64,000 nucleotides of DNA from Actinomycetospora endophytica (GCF_021026375.1 NZ_JAJNDB010000005.1:62001-126000), one strand, 5' to 3'; positions 49,928 through 58,213 are shown, counted from the first letter of the stretch. Program-made: numbers and translations. Notes: generated from the letters alone by a model not told the origin.

Positions 49928-50677
49928 TCAACCGCAGGGCGGCCAGGGTTGTTCCCGCACGACGGCGAGCGCGCCGGCCACGTCGTCGACCACCGTCGCC
50001 CCCGCCGGCACGCCCGGCCGGTCGATCAGCACCACCGGCACCCCGAGCTCCCGGGCGGCGGTCAACTTGGCCTCGGTCGCGCCGCCGGAGTCCTTGGCGA
50101 CCACGACGTCGACCCGGTGCCGGCGCAGCAGCGCGCGCTCGTCGTCGAGGGCGAACGGGCCGCGCGCGAGCATCAGTTCCGACCGCGCCGGCAGCGCGTC
50201 CGGCGCCTCGATCGCCCGCACCAGGAACCAGGCGTCGACGTCGAGGAACGGGTCCACGCCCTGCCGTCCGATCGCGAGGAACACCCGCCCGTAGCCGCCG
50301 GCCGCACAGGCGGCCGCCGCGGCACCCGTCGTCGGGACCCGGCGCCAGTCGTCGCCCGGCCCCGCCGTCCACCCGGGGCGGCGGAGGACGACGAACGGGG
50401 TCCCGACGCGGGCCGCGGCCGCCGCGGCGTGCTCGGTCATGCGCGCGGCGAAGGGATGGGTGGCGTCGACGAGGAGGTCGACCTCGGCCAGCGCCGCGAC
50501 CAGCCCCTCGACGCCGCCGAACCCGCCGGTCCGGACGTCGCCCGCCGGCAGCCGCGGGTCGCGGGTGCGGCCCGCGAGCGAGGTGGTGACGACGACGTCG
50601 GGTGTCGCCGCGAGGGCGTCCGCCAGCTCGCGCGCCTCCGCGGTGCCGCCGAGGACGAGCACCCGTCGCGCGCTCAC
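49928..50677 (-). CDS. cobK: Precorrin-6A reductase CobK
   Basis: A 249-residue NADPH-dependent reductase that reduces precorrin-6A to dihydro-precorrin-6A. Family features are VLVLGGTAEARELADAL at the N-terminus, VDATHPFAARMTEHA, VFLAIGRQG, and VVVAKDSGGATEAKLTAARELGVPVVLIDRP near the C-terminus. The GTG at 50677 overlaps the cobM stop by 4 bases. It is the last gene of the cobL-cobM-cobK unit. Confidence 0.93.
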   Translation of the reverse strand: MSARRVLVLGGTAEARELADALAATPDVVVTTSLAGRTRDPRLPAGDVRTGGFGGVEGLVAALAEVDLLVDATHPFAARMTEHAAAAAARVGTPFVVLRRPGWTAGPGDDWRRVPTTGAAAAACAAGGYGRVFLAIGRQGVDPFLDVDAWFLVRAIEAPDALPARSELMLARGPFALDDERALLRRHRVDVVVAKDSGGATEAKLTAARELGVPVVLIDRPGVPAGATVVDDVAGALAVVREQPWPPCG

Positions 50678-51417
50678 CGCTCGCGCGCGGCCGAGTAGAG
50701 GTGGCTCTCGCACCCCTGCTCGGCGATCCCCACCACGGCCCCGACGACGATCACCGCCGTCCGCCGGATCCCGGCGTCGCGCACCCGGTCGGCGATGTCG
50801 GCGAGCGTGCCGCGCACGACCAGCTCGTCGTCCCGCGAGGCCCGCGCCACCACCGCGACCGGCTCGGTCGACGGCCGGTGCTCCCGCAGCGCGGCCACCA
50901 CCTCGTCGCAGCGCTGGACCGCGAGGTGCAGCACGAGCGTCCCGCCGGCCGCGGCCCAGACGTCGAGCGACTCACCCGCCGGCATCGGCGTAGCGTTCGC
51001 GGCGTCGCGGGTGAGCACCACCGACTGCCCGACGCCGGGCACGGTCAGCTCCGTGCGCAGCGCCGCGGCGGCCGCCGAGAACGCCGGGACCCCCGGCACG
51101 ATCTCCCAGGGGACCCCGGCCGCGTCGAGCCGGCGGGTCTGCTCGGCGACCGCGGAGAAGATGGCGGGATCGCCGCTGCACAGCCGGGCCACGTCCAGAC
51201 CCGCCTCGTTCGCGGCGACCAGCTCGGCGACGATCTCGTCGAGGGTCAGACGCGCGGTGTCGACCCGGTGCGCGTGCGGCGGGCACTGGGCGAGCAGGTC
51301 CTCGGGCACGAGCGACCCGGCGTAGAGGCAGACCGGGCTCGTCGCGATCGCGCGCAGACCGCGCACGGTGATCAGGTCGGCCGCACCCGGACCCGCGCCG
51401 ACGAAGCGGACGGTCAC
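50674..51417 (-). CDS. cobM: Precorrin-4 C11-methyltransferase CobM
   Basis: A 247-residue SAM-dependent methyltransferase of the tetrapyrrole methylase family. It shows VRFVGAGPGAADLITVRG, CLYAGSLVPEDLL (CobM-specific), ARLCSGDPAIFSAV and WEIVPGVPAFSAAAAAL. It methylates C11 of precorrin-4 to make precorrin-5. The GTG start overlaps the cobL stop and its own stop overlaps cobK. Confidence 0.94.
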   Translation of the reverse strand: MTVRFVGAGPGAADLITVRGLRAIATSPVCLYAGSLVPEDLLAQCPPHAHRVDTARLTLDEIVAELVAANEAGLDVARLCSGDPAIFSAVAEQTRRLDAAGVPWEIVPGVPAFSAAAAALRTELTVPGVGQSVVLTRDAANATPMPAGESLDVWAAAGGTLVLHLAVQRCDEVVAALREHRPSTEPVAVVARASRDDELVVRGTLADIADRVRDAGIRRTAVIVVGAVVGIAEQGCESHLYSAARER

Positions 51418-52700
51418 GCGTTCCTCCAGGGCGGGGTGGTCGACGACGTCTCCGGGAACGGGTCCTTGCCGACGTCCGCGGCGGGACCGGAACCGGCGTC
51501 CGCCCCCACGTGCAGCACCCACTGTGTCACCGGGGCGAGCGCCTTCCACCCTAGATAGCGCCCAACGGGGGTGGCGCGCGAGACCGCGATGCGTCGGATC
51601 GACCCGCCGTGCTCGGCCCGGGCGGCCGCGAGCGCCGCCTCCCCCTCGATCGTCACCGCGTTGGCCACCAGCCGCCCGCCGGCCCGCAGCGCCGTCCGGC
51701 ACGCGTCGAGCATCCCGGGCACCGACACCCCGCCGCCGACGAACACCGCGTCGGGCGCGTCGAGCCCGGCCAGCGCCTCGGGGGCACGCCCCTCGACCAC
51801 CCGCAGCGCGGGCACGCCGAACGTCTCGGCGTTGGCGGTGATCCGCCCGGCGCGGTCGGCGCGGGCCTCGATCGCGATCGCGCGGGCGGTCGGCTCGGCG
51901 CGGCACCACTCGATGCCGATCGAGCCCGCTCCCCCGCCGACGTCCCAGAGCAGCTGGCCGGGCAGCGGCCGCAGCGCGGCGACCGACAGCGCCCGCAGCT
52001 CGGCCTTGGTGAGCTGGCCGTCGTGGTCGTAGGCGCTGTCGGGCAGGCCCGGGGCGCGACCGAGGAGCTCGTCGTCGGGCAGTGCGGGGCAGGTGACGGC
52101 GACGACGGCGAGCGGATCGTCGGTGCGCGCGTCCCAGTCGGCGGCCACCCCGTCGGTGCGCGACTCGTGCTCCGCGCCCAGCGAGGTCAGCACCGTCATC
52201 GGCGCCTGCCCGTACCCGGCGCCGACGAGCAGGGCCGCCAGCAGGCCGGGCGTCTCGGCCGAATCGGCGAGCACGAGCAGACGCCGCCCGGGCGTGAGCG
52301 CGGCCCGGACGGCGGCGAGCGGGCGCCCGACCGCGGACACCGTGACGACGTCCTGCTCCGTCCACCCGAGCCGCCCCGCCGCCAGCGCCAACGACGACGG
52401 GTGGCTGACGACGGCGGCGTCCGGCCGGTGGCGCAGCACGGTCGAGCCGATCCCGAAGAACATCGGGTCGCCGCTGGCGAGCACGACGAGCTCGGCGCGC
52501 GCGTGCCGGTCGAGCAGCCCCGGCAGGGCGGGCATCAGCGGTGACGGCCACGCCTCCCGCTCGGCGGTCACCTCGTCGGGCAGCAGCTCGAGCTGACGCG
52601 GCGCGCCGAGGACGACCGACGCCTTCTCCAGCGCCGTGCGGGCGGGCGGGGCGAGGCCGGGCCATCCGTCGGCGCCGATGCCGACGACGGTGACGCTCAC
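51414..52700 (-). CDS. cobL: Precorrin-6Y C5,15-methyltransferase (decarboxylating) CobL
   Basis: A 428-residue bifunctional enzyme. The N-terminal CbiE-like domain (residues about 1-200: VTVVGIGADGWPGL, VVLASGDPMFFGIG) methylates C5, and the C-terminal CbiT-like domain (about 220-400: LWDVGGGAGSIGIEW, FVGGGVSVPGMLDACRTALRAGGRLVANAVT) methylates C15 and decarboxylates the acetate side chain. A 25-residue Pro/Ser-rich tail follows. The GTG at 52700 lacks a strong ribosome binding site. It heads the cobL-cobM-cobK unit; the 141-base gap upstream shows a small GTCCC/GGGAC hairpin but no recognisable cobalamin riboswitch. Confidence 0.92.
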   Translation of the reverse strand: MSVTVVGIGADGWPGLAPPARTALEKASVVLGAPRQLELLPDEVTAEREAWPSPLMPALPGLLDRHARAELVVLASGDPMFFGIGSTVLRHRPDAAVVSHPSSLALAAGRLGWTEQDVVTVSAVGRPLAAVRAALTPGRRLLVLADSAETPGLLAALLVGAGYGQAPMTVLTSLGAEHESRTDGVAADWDARTDDPLAVVAVTCPALPDDELLGRAPGLPDSAYDHDGQLTKAELRALSVAALRPLPGQLLWDVGGGAGSIGIEWCRAEPTARAIAIEARADRAGRITANAETFGVPALRVVEGRAPEALAGLDAPDAVFVGGGVSVPGMLDACRTALRAGGRLVANAVTIEGEAALAAARAEHGGSIRRIAVSRATPVGRYLGWKALAPVTQWVLHVGADAGSGPAADVGKDPFPETSSTTPPWRNA

Positions 52701-52841
52701 CAGATGTCACGACGATCGCTGGCACGCACGGCGAATCACCCTAAGCGCTCGACCAGCCGATGTCCCTGCTCGCGGGACGTGACGAGGTCCTCCCCCTCGC
52801 CCGGTCGGGTCCTCCTCCTCGCCCGGTCCTCCGCCCCCGGA

Positions 52842-54032
52842 TCAGTCCTTCGACGCGACCTCGTCCGCGTACTTGTTCGTCATGTGGTCCACGGCGGAGA
52901 GCTGGGTGGCCGCGAACTCGTCCCGCCGCAGACCCGCGCGCTCCTTGGCGGCCTGGGTGGACTCGGCGTGCGAGCGCCCGCCCCAGGTCGTGCCCTGGAA
53001 GTGGGGCATGACCTCCTGCGCGATCAGCTCGTAGGACCGCTTCGTCGCCTGCGGGTTCGCCCACTCGTGCCCGAGCAGGAGCATCGCGCCGAAGCCGCCG
53101 GACTGGTCGGCGAGCCGCTGGACCTGGGCCCGCGCGTCCTCGGGCGTGCCGATCGCGCCGATGCCCGCCTCGTTGATGAAGTTGATCATTTCCTTGAGGT
53201 CGCCGCCCTCGACGGCCATCTGCGGGAACGCCGCGGTCTTCTGGAAGTAGCGGAACCACGACTCGATGCCGTACTCGACCTCCCGGTAGGCCTGCTCCCG
53301 CGTCTCGGCGATGTGCATGAGGCCGACCAGGCGCCACTTCGCGCGGTCCGGGTCCGGCTGCCCGTAGTACTCCGCGCGCTCGGTCACGACGTCCCAGTGG
53401 TGCGCCAGCGCGTCGAACCCGTCCTGGGTCAGCGTCGCGCCGATCGAGAGCAGCCCGACGCCGTGCCGCCCGGCCATCCGCGGCCCGGTCGGCGAGGCGA
53501 CGGCCGCGACGGCGACGTCGAAGCACGGCTCGGTGTACGGCCGCAGCTGCAGCTGGGCCTCGACGAGGTTGTGGGTCTTGGTCTGCTCGGTGACGACCTC
53601 GCCCGCGAGGAGCCGCATGATGATGTCGAGGTTGACGTCGAGCAGTTCGCGCGTGTCGGTGGGGTTCAGCCCGATCATCGACGAGTCGCTCGGCAGCGAC
53701 CCGGGCCCGACGCCGAGCATCGACCGTCCGCGCGTCAGGTGGTCGAGCAGCACCATCCGGTCGGCCACCCAGAGCGGGTTGTGGTAGCTCGCCGAGGTCA
53801 CGCCGGTGCCGAGGCGGATCCGTTTGGTCCGCTCCGCCGCCGCCGCGATGAAGATCTCGGGCGACGCGATGATCTCGGTGCCCGCCGAGTGGTGCTCGCC
53901 GATCCACGCCTCGTCGTACCCGAGGGCGTCGAGGTGCTCGATGAGCTCGAGGTCGCGCTGCAACGCCAGGGTCGGGTTCTCGCCTGCTCGGTGGAACGGG
54001 GCCAGGAACGTGCCGAATCGCAACCTGCTCAC
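52842..54032 (-). CDS. LLM-class flavin-dependent oxidoreductase (limonene monooxygenase-like)
   Basis: A 396-residue luciferase-like monooxygenase: LRFGTFLAPFHRAGENPTLALQRDLELIEHLDALGYDEAWIGEHH at the N-terminus (read in blocks), LGTGVTSASYHNPLWVADRMVLLDHLTRGR, and GVGPGSLPSDS. This pattern is shared by alkane/limonene-type monooxygenases that need a separate flavin reductase. The GTG at 54032 is preceded by GAGGAGGACGC. It follows the PaaX-type regulator gene on the same strand after 85 bases, so that regulator may control it. Confidence 0.88.
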   Translation of the reverse strand: MSRLRFGTFLAPFHRAGENPTLALQRDLELIEHLDALGYDEAWIGEHHSAGTEIIASPEIFIAAAAERTKRIRLGTGVTSASYHNPLWVADRMVLLDHLTRGRSMLGVGPGSLPSDSSMIGLNPTDTRELLDVNLDIIMRLLAGEVVTEQTKTHNLVEAQLQLRPYTEPCFDVAVAAVASPTGPRMAGRHGVGLLSIGATLTQDGFDALAHHWDVVTERAEYYGQPDPDRAKWRLVGLMHIAETREQAYREVEYGIESWFRYFQKTAAFPQMAVEGGDLKEMINFINEAGIGAIGTPEDARAQVQRLADQSGGFGAMLLLGHEWANPQATKRSYELIAQEVMPHFQGTTWGGRSHAESTQAAKERAGLRRDEFAATQLSAVDHMTNKYADEVASKD

Positions 54033-54117
54033 GCGTCCTCCTCCACGTCGGGATCACCCCGAACGTAAGCCGGATCACATCCTTGTGTCCATGACGTGTC
54101 TGACCCAATCGACTGCG

Positions 54118-55098
54118 TCAGGTGGCCGCGTCACGACGGTGCGCGACGTGCGCCGTCGCCGCCGGCCCGAGCTGCGCGGCGATCCGGCCGATGAGGATGC
54201 GCAGCTCGTCGCCGGGCCAGTCGGCCGGGCGCAGCTCCCGGGGCAGTCCCGGGTCGCGCAGGAGATCCACGAAGACGTCGTTGGTGAGGTGCACCAGCCG
54301 GCGCAGCGCGTCCGGGCCCGGGTCGGGCGATGGTTCCTCGAGCGCGGCGCGCAGGACCGTGAGGTGCGCGCGCAGATCGGCGGCGAGGGTGTCGAGGTCC
54401 CACGCCCGGCGGGCCATCGCGGCGGCGGTCGCGGTGCCCGTCGCGCCTGCCCCCGTCGTGCCGGCCGTCGTCGCGCCGACCCCCGCCCCGCCCGCCGCGC
54501 CATGATCACCGGGATGACGAGGATCTGGACGCTGGGCGCCTGAATCCTCGTCGTTCCGGTGATCATGGTCTGGCCGGCCCCCGGGAAACCCCGCGTCCAC
54601 GGTGAGCCGCCCGAGCACCACCGACGCCCCCGCCGGCGCGTCCGCGAGGACGTCGGCCAGGCCGGCGCTCCGGTCCGCCGGGCTGATCAGCACGCCCGGC
54701 TGCCACGGCGCGTACCCGACGAGCACGGCCACCCGCCGCAGCCGGTCGCGGTACGGGCGCGCCGACTCCGGGACCTGGTGCATCAGCGTGTGGAACGAGC
54801 CGTCCCAGGCCGGCGCCTCGCCGCGGTCGTCACGCAGGCGCTCGACGGAGGCGCGGAACGCCCCGGCGAGGTGGTGGTCGACCTGCCGTCCCCGCGGCGT
54901 CGTCGTGAGCTGGCCCTGCTCGCGCATCCGGCCGAGCGCCCGGCGCGCCGCCGGGGCCGCCAGCCCGAGATCTCCGAGGAGCGCGACGAGGGCGGGCCCG
55001 GGCAGCGAGGGACCACCGGACATGCCGAACAGGGCGGCGACGAGCGCCGCGGGCGAGCCCTGCCGCGAGGCCGCTTCCTGTTGTACGGTTCTACTCAC
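54118..55098 (-). CDS. PaaX-family transcriptional regulator carrying an internal palindromic insert
   Basis: A 326-residue protein resembling the PaaX family of GntR-like regulators of phenylacetate and related catabolism. The N-terminal winged HTH (about residues 15-75: SPAALVAALFGMSG, ALGRMREQGQLTTTPRGRQ) is followed by the family core (WDGSFHTLMHQVPE, DRLRRVAVLVGYAPWQPGVLIS) and the C-terminal LRRLVHLTNDVFVDLLRDPGLPRELRPADWPGDELR. Between residues about 172 and 228 lies an extra low-complexity stretch (HDHRNDEDS, then Gly/Ala/Thr repeats) that typical members lack. Its first part is encoded by a 24-base-stem palindrome. The GTG start at 55098 is 37 bases from the divergent membrane protein gene. 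Confidence 0.75.
   Translation of the reverse strand: MSRTVQQEAASRQGSPAALVAALFGMSGGPSLPGPALVALLGDLGLAAPAARRALGRMREQGQLTTTPRGRQVDHHLAGAFRASVERLRDDRGEAPAWDGSFHTLMHQVPESARPYRDRLRRVAVLVGYAPWQPGVLISPADRSAGLADVLADAPAGASVVLGRLTVDAGFPGGRPDHDHRNDEDSGAQRPDPRHPGDHGAAGGAGVGATTAGTTGAGATGTATAAAMARRAWDLDTLAADLRAHLTVLRAALEEPSPDPGPDALRRLVHLTNDVFVDLLRDPGLPRELRPADWPGDELRILIGRIAAQLGPAATAHVAHRRDAAT
54501..54567. repeat. Palindrome 5 (24-base stem) inside a coding sequence
   Basis: Arms 54501-54524 and 54544-54567 are reverse complements at 22 of 24 positions, with a 19-base loop (54525-54543). The element lies fully inside the PaaX-type gene, in the region coding for its extra low-complexity stretch, and keeps the frame open. 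Its outer ends read CATGATCACCGG. Confidence 0.8.
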
Positions 55099-55135
55099 GA
55101 TCGGGAGTCATCCTGTCACATTTCCGGGAGCGGCC

Positions 55136-55795
55136 GTGCTGGCGAAGATCCTTCCCTGGGTCCTGATGGGCGTCCTGGACATCGCGGCCCCGATCGTCGT
55201 CTACGACGTGGCGTCCGGCGCCGGTCTCGGCGACGTCCCGGCGCTGCTGCTCAGCGCGATCGGCCCGGCCGTCAACGCCGTGATCTCGGTGATCATGCGC
55301 GGCCGGATCGACGAGTTCAGCGCCTTCATCCTCACCGTCATCGTGGTCGGCGCGGTGACCTCGCTGCTGTTCTCCGACGCGCGGCTGCTGCTCCTCAAGG
55401 AGTCGGTCGTCACCGGGGTCCTCGGGCTGCTGTTCCTCGCCAGCGTCCCGACGAGCCGGCCGGTGATCTTCCTGTTCGGTCGGCGGTTCGCGACGAACGG
55501 CGACCCCGAGCGCGTCGCCTGGTGGAACGGCCTGTGGCAGTACCCGCACTTCCGGCGCACCCAGCGGCTGATGACGACGATGTGGGGCGTCGGCCTGCTC
55601 GGGGAGGCCGTGGTCCGGATCGTGCTGACCTTCCGGCTGCCGGTCGCGACGATGGTCGTGGTCAACGCCGTCGTTCCCGCCGTCGTCATCGGGGTGCTGA
55701 TCCTGGCGACGATCGTCTGGGGCCAGGCGTCCCGGAAGGCAGGGGAGGCCCGGGCCGCCGCGGCGGCGGCAACCCAGGCCGCGGTAGGTGCCTGA
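55136..55795 (+). CDS. Polytopic membrane protein (VC0807-like family)
   Basis: A 219-residue integral membrane protein with about six helices: residues 5-25, 35-50, 60-78, 85-105, 145-165 and 175-200. The pattern PALLLSAIGPAVNAVISVIMRGRIDEFSAFIL and RPVIFLFGRRF resembles proteins annotated as VC0807 family, whose function is unknown. The C-terminus is an Ala-rich tail. The GTG at 55136 is preceded by CGGGAG at good spacing. It is divergent from the PaaX-type regulator, which may control it, and its stop is just before a perfect palindrome. Confidence 0.7.
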   Translation: MLAKILPWVLMGVLDIAAPIVVYDVASGAGLGDVPALLLSAIGPAVNAVISVIMRGRIDEFSAFILTVIVVGAVTSLLFSDARLLLLKESVVTGVLGLLFLASVPTSRPVIFLFGRRFATNGDPERVAWWNGLWQYPHFRRTQRLMTTMWGVGLLGEAVVRIVLTFRLPVATMVVVNAVVPAVVIGVLILATIVWGQASRKAGEARAAAAAATQAAVGA

Positions 55796-55799
55796 CGGC

Positions 55800-55843
55800 T
55801 TGTGAGCACTAATTGATGCCAGGGCATCAATTAGTGCTCACAA
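55800..55843. terminator. Palindrome 2 (perfect 20-base stem) between convergent genes
   Basis: Arms 55800-55819 and 55824-55843 are perfect complements with a CAGG loop. It lies between the stops of the membrane protein gene (55795) and the thioesterase gene (55858), so it can terminate both. Stem ends (TTGTGAGCACTAAT) match palindrome 1, and the right flank GCGCGCTGCGCACCT (55844-55858) is conserved. Confidence 0.8.
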
Positions 55844-55857
55844 GCGCGCTGCGCACC

Positions 55858-56661
55858 TCAGTGCCGGAACGCCGTCCCACCCGCCACCGCGTACAGCCGC
55901 CCCTGCTCGTCGACCAGCTCGGCGCGCCCGACCCGCAGCCGCCGGCCGCCGTGCTCGACGACCACCCGGCACATCACCGGCTGCCCCGCGGCGCGGACCG
56001 GCCGGATGAAGCTGATCGAGAAGTCGTCGGGGATGACGTCGAGGGCGTGCGAGAGGCCCCGCGCCGCCAGGCCCGCGAGCGCCCCGCCCTGGACGACGCC
56101 CGCCGAGTTCAGCGACGTCGCGTCGGGGTGGGCGACCATCGTCGTGCCGTCGCGGGTGGGGTCCTCGCCGCGGTGGGGCATGAGCATCCGCCACGGCGTC
56201 GGGCGGGTCGACCAGGTCGGGGCCATGCGCCCGTACCGCCCCGCGAGGTCGTCGGTGAGCACCGCGTTGCGGCCCACGCAGCGCGCCACCGGCCGGCCCT
56301 CCCGGTCGGTGACCGTCGCCGAGCTCAGCCCGACGCCGCTGCTGGCGTCGTCGAGCTGGGCGGTGGCGCGCAGCTCCTCCCCCGCCAGCGGCCGCCCGAG
56401 CAACTGCACGCCCAGGCGCACGGTCACGATCCGGTCGCCCGCCCGCAGCGTGCTCGAGTACGAGACCCCGAGCGTGAAATCGGCGAGGATCAGCAACGAC
56501 TCGAGCAGTCCGTCGCCGGTCACGGTCGGCAACCGCGCCGCGCAGCACCCGCGCTCGACCGAGGTCAGCTCGGCGTGGGTGGCGGCGTGGACCGGCGCCA
56601 GCGGCAGCCCGTCCGCCGTGAGCCGGCGGAGCACCGCGAGGGGGCTCGGGTCGTCACTCAC
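55858..56661 (-). CDS. Acyl-CoA thioesterase-like double hotdog protein
   Basis: A 267-residue protein with two hotdog-like halves. The first has LLILADFTLGVSYSSTLRAGDRIVTVRLGVQLLGRPLAGEELRA (in blocks), the second has LNSAGVVQGGALAGLAARG and FSISFIRPVRAAGQPVMCRVVVEHGGRRLRVGRAEL, the usual PaaI-type pattern with NSAGVVQGG around the active site. It should hydrolyse acyl- or aryl-acyl-CoA. The GTG at 56661 was chosen because the conserved part follows it; no strong ribosome binding site is seen. Its stop is next to palindrome 2. Confidence 0.78.
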   Translation of the reverse strand: MSDDPSPLAVLRRLTADGLPLAPVHAATHAELTSVERGCCAARLPTVTGDGLLESLLILADFTLGVSYSSTLRAGDRIVTVRLGVQLLGRPLAGEELRATAQLDDASSGVGLSSATVTDREGRPVARCVGRNAVLTDDLAGRYGRMAPTWSTRPTPWRMLMPHRGEDPTRDGTTMVAHPDATSLNSAGVVQGGALAGLAARGLSHALDVIPDDFSISFIRPVRAAGQPVMCRVVVEHGGRRLRVGRAELVDEQGRLYAVAGGTAFRH

Positions 56662-56786
56662 GCGGCGATCATGCCCGGTCCGTGCCCGGGCGCGACGGTC
56701 GGGCGGCGGATCCCCGGAGCCCGACCCCGGCTCGACCCCGGAGCCCGACCCCGGCGCCGACCCGCCGCCGACCGCCCGGCCCTCGC
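56662..56786. other. Intergenic region with tandem Pro-rich type repeats
   Basis: The 125 bases between the thioesterase start and the SDR stop contain short tandem copies of GGAGCCCGACCCCGGC (about 56717-56757). No coding character is seen. They may form GC-rich secondary structure. Confidence 0.4.
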
Positions 56787-57710
56787 TCAGCGCGCCCCGG
56801 CGGGCACCGGCACCGTCACGCCCGTGAGCTCCTCGCAAGCGGCGAACAGCGCCCGCTGGGTCTCCCGGTCGTGCGACGCGGCGGTCGACCCCACCGGGAT
56901 CGGGTGGCCCCAGGTCTCGCCCGGGCCGTCCGGCCCGACGTACACCCCGCCGGGCAGGTCGGGCACCGTCGCGGCGTACAGCTCCGGCAGCGCGCCCATC
57001 TCGGGCCCCTGCGCGAAAATCCGGTTCCCCAGCCCCATGAGCGCGTCCTGGAACGACTCGGTGCGCGACTGCAGGTTGGTGGCCGAGTACCCGGGGTGCG
57101 CGGCCATCGACCTCAGCGAGGAGCCGTTGATGACGAGGCGGTGCTCCAGCTCGTAGGCGAGCATGAGGTCGGCGAGCTTGGACTGCCCGTAGGCGAGCCA
57201 GCGCTGGTAGCGGCGGCGCTCCCAGTTGAGGTCGTCGAGGCGGATCGAGCCGATCCGGTGCATCACGCTCGACATCCACACGACGCGGTCGGTGAGCCGG
57301 TCGAGCAGCAGGCCGGTCAGCGCGAAGTGGCCGAGCACGTTCGTCCCGAACTGCATCTCGAAGCCGTCGGTGGTGCGCTGCTGCGGGATCGCCATGAGTC
57401 CGGCGTTGTTGACGAGCACGTCGACCGCGCCGACGCGGGCGGCGAACCGGCGCACCGACGCGAGGTCGGACAGGTCGAGCTCCTCGACGGCCGTGGTGCC
57501 CGGGGCGCCGCCACGGGTGATCTCGGCGGCCGCCTGCTCAGCCTTGTCGGTGTTGCGGCAGGCGAGCACCACCCGCGCGCCGTGGGCGACGAGCTCGCGG
57601 GCCGTCACGAGGCCGAGGCCGGAGTTCGCGCCGGTCACGACGACGGTGCGGCCGGTCTGGTCGGGGATGTCGGCAGAGGTCCAGGGAGCCATGGTGGGCC
57701 GGTTACCCAT
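56787..57710 (-). CDS. Short-chain dehydrogenase (retinol dehydrogenase-like)
   Basis: A 307-residue SDR. It has the cofactor motif TGANSGLG, a DLSDLASVRRF adenine-site motif, LVNNAGLM, and the catalytic YGQSKLA (Tyr and Lys), followed by AAHPGYSATNL. The C-terminal PELYAATVPDLPGGVYVGPDGPGETWGHP (in blocks) is typical of the large actinobacterial group near WW-domain oxidoreductases and retinol dehydrogenases; substrate unknown. The ATG at 57710 is preceded by AAGGCGGAG; the ATG at 57692 is an alternative. The upstream region carries palindrome 6. Confidence 0.85.
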   Translation of the reverse strand: MGNRPTMAPWTSADIPDQTGRTVVVTGANSGLGLVTARELVAHGARVVLACRNTDKAEQAAAEITRGGAPGTTAVEELDLSDLASVRRFAARVGAVDVLVNNAGLMAIPQQRTTDGFEMQFGTNVLGHFALTGLLLDRLTDRVVWMSSVMHRIGSIRLDDLNWERRRYQRWLAYGQSKLADLMLAYELEHRLVINGSSLRSMAAHPGYSATNLQSRTESFQDALMGLGNRIFAQGPEMGALPELYAATVPDLPGGVYVGPDGPGETWGHPIPVGSTAASHDRETQRALFAACEELTGVTVPVPAGAR

Positions 57711-57720
57711 TCGGCTCCGC

Positions 57721-57766
57721 CTTGTGCGTGTGTTTCCGTGCTCAGACACGGAAACGCACGCACGAG
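57721..57766. repeat. Palindrome 6 (20-base stem) in a divergent promoter region
   Basis: Arms 57721-57740 and 57747-57766 match at 18 of 20 positions around a CTCAGA loop. Unlike the others it lies between divergent genes (SDR and ArsR), just before the ArsR promoter, so it is more likely an operator or repeat than a terminator. Confidence 0.7.
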
Positions 57767-57784
57767 GCCGGAGGCCGACCGTGG

Positions 57785-57790
57785 GATACT
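57785..57790 (+). promoter_or_regulatory. -10 element of a probably leaderless ArsR gene
   Basis: GATACT lies six bases before the GTG at 57797, the distance expected if transcription starts at the first base of the coding sequence. No Shine-Dalgarno is present. Confidence 0.5.
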
Positions 57791-57796
57791 GGCGGT

Positions 57797-58213
57797 GTGC
57801 ACCTCTCCGGCGAAGCGGATGCGGTCGGCGTCGACGGCGACCACCGGGTCTGTGCGGCCATCGAGGCCCTGCCGGACCGGGCGACGATGCACGGCTGGGT
57901 CTCGCGGTTCGCGCTGCTCGCCGACCCGACGCGGCTGACGCTGCTGCTCTGCATCCACGAGGTCGGCGAGATCTGCGTGTCCGATCTCGCGCTCGCGGCC
58001 GGACTCAAGGACTCCACGACGAGCCAGGCGCTGCGGCTGCTGCGCGCCCAGAACCTCGTCAGCGCGCACCGCGACGGCCGGGTCGTGCGCTACCGGCTGG
58101 CCGACCCGGTCGTCACCGACCTGCTCGACCGCATGCGCAAGGGCCCCTACGAGGAGCTCGGCGCCGCGGCCGTCACCCCAGGAGCTTCTCGAGGATCTCC
58201 GCGAGACGCTTGA
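57797..58213 (+). CDS. ArsR/SmtB-family regulator
   Basis: A 138-residue winged-helix repressor. FALLADPTRLTLLLCIHEVGEICVSDLALAAGLKDSTTSQALRLLRAQNLVSAHRDGRVVRYRL (read in blocks) is the ArsR core, with Cys in LLCIHEVGEICVSDL near the alpha3 region where metal sensors of this family bind ions; it also has a Cys in HRVCAAIEA near the N-terminus. A metal-sensing role, of the NmtR/CmtR/KmtR kind, is possible but unproven. The GTG at 57797 appears leaderless. The last 41 bases overlap the end of metX on the opposite strand. Confidence 0.82.
   Translation: MHLSGEADAVGVDGDHRVCAAIEALPDRATMHGWVSRFALLADPTRLTLLLCIHEVGEICVSDLALAAGLKDSTTSQALRLLRAQNLVSAHRDGRVVRYRLADPVVTDLLDRMRKGPYEELGAAAVTPGASRGSPRDA

Noticed and set aside
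52701..52841. Cobalamin riboswitch upstream of cobL
   Set aside because: The gap is only 141 bases, and no B12-box-like sequence is visible; only a small hairpin and short repeats are seen.
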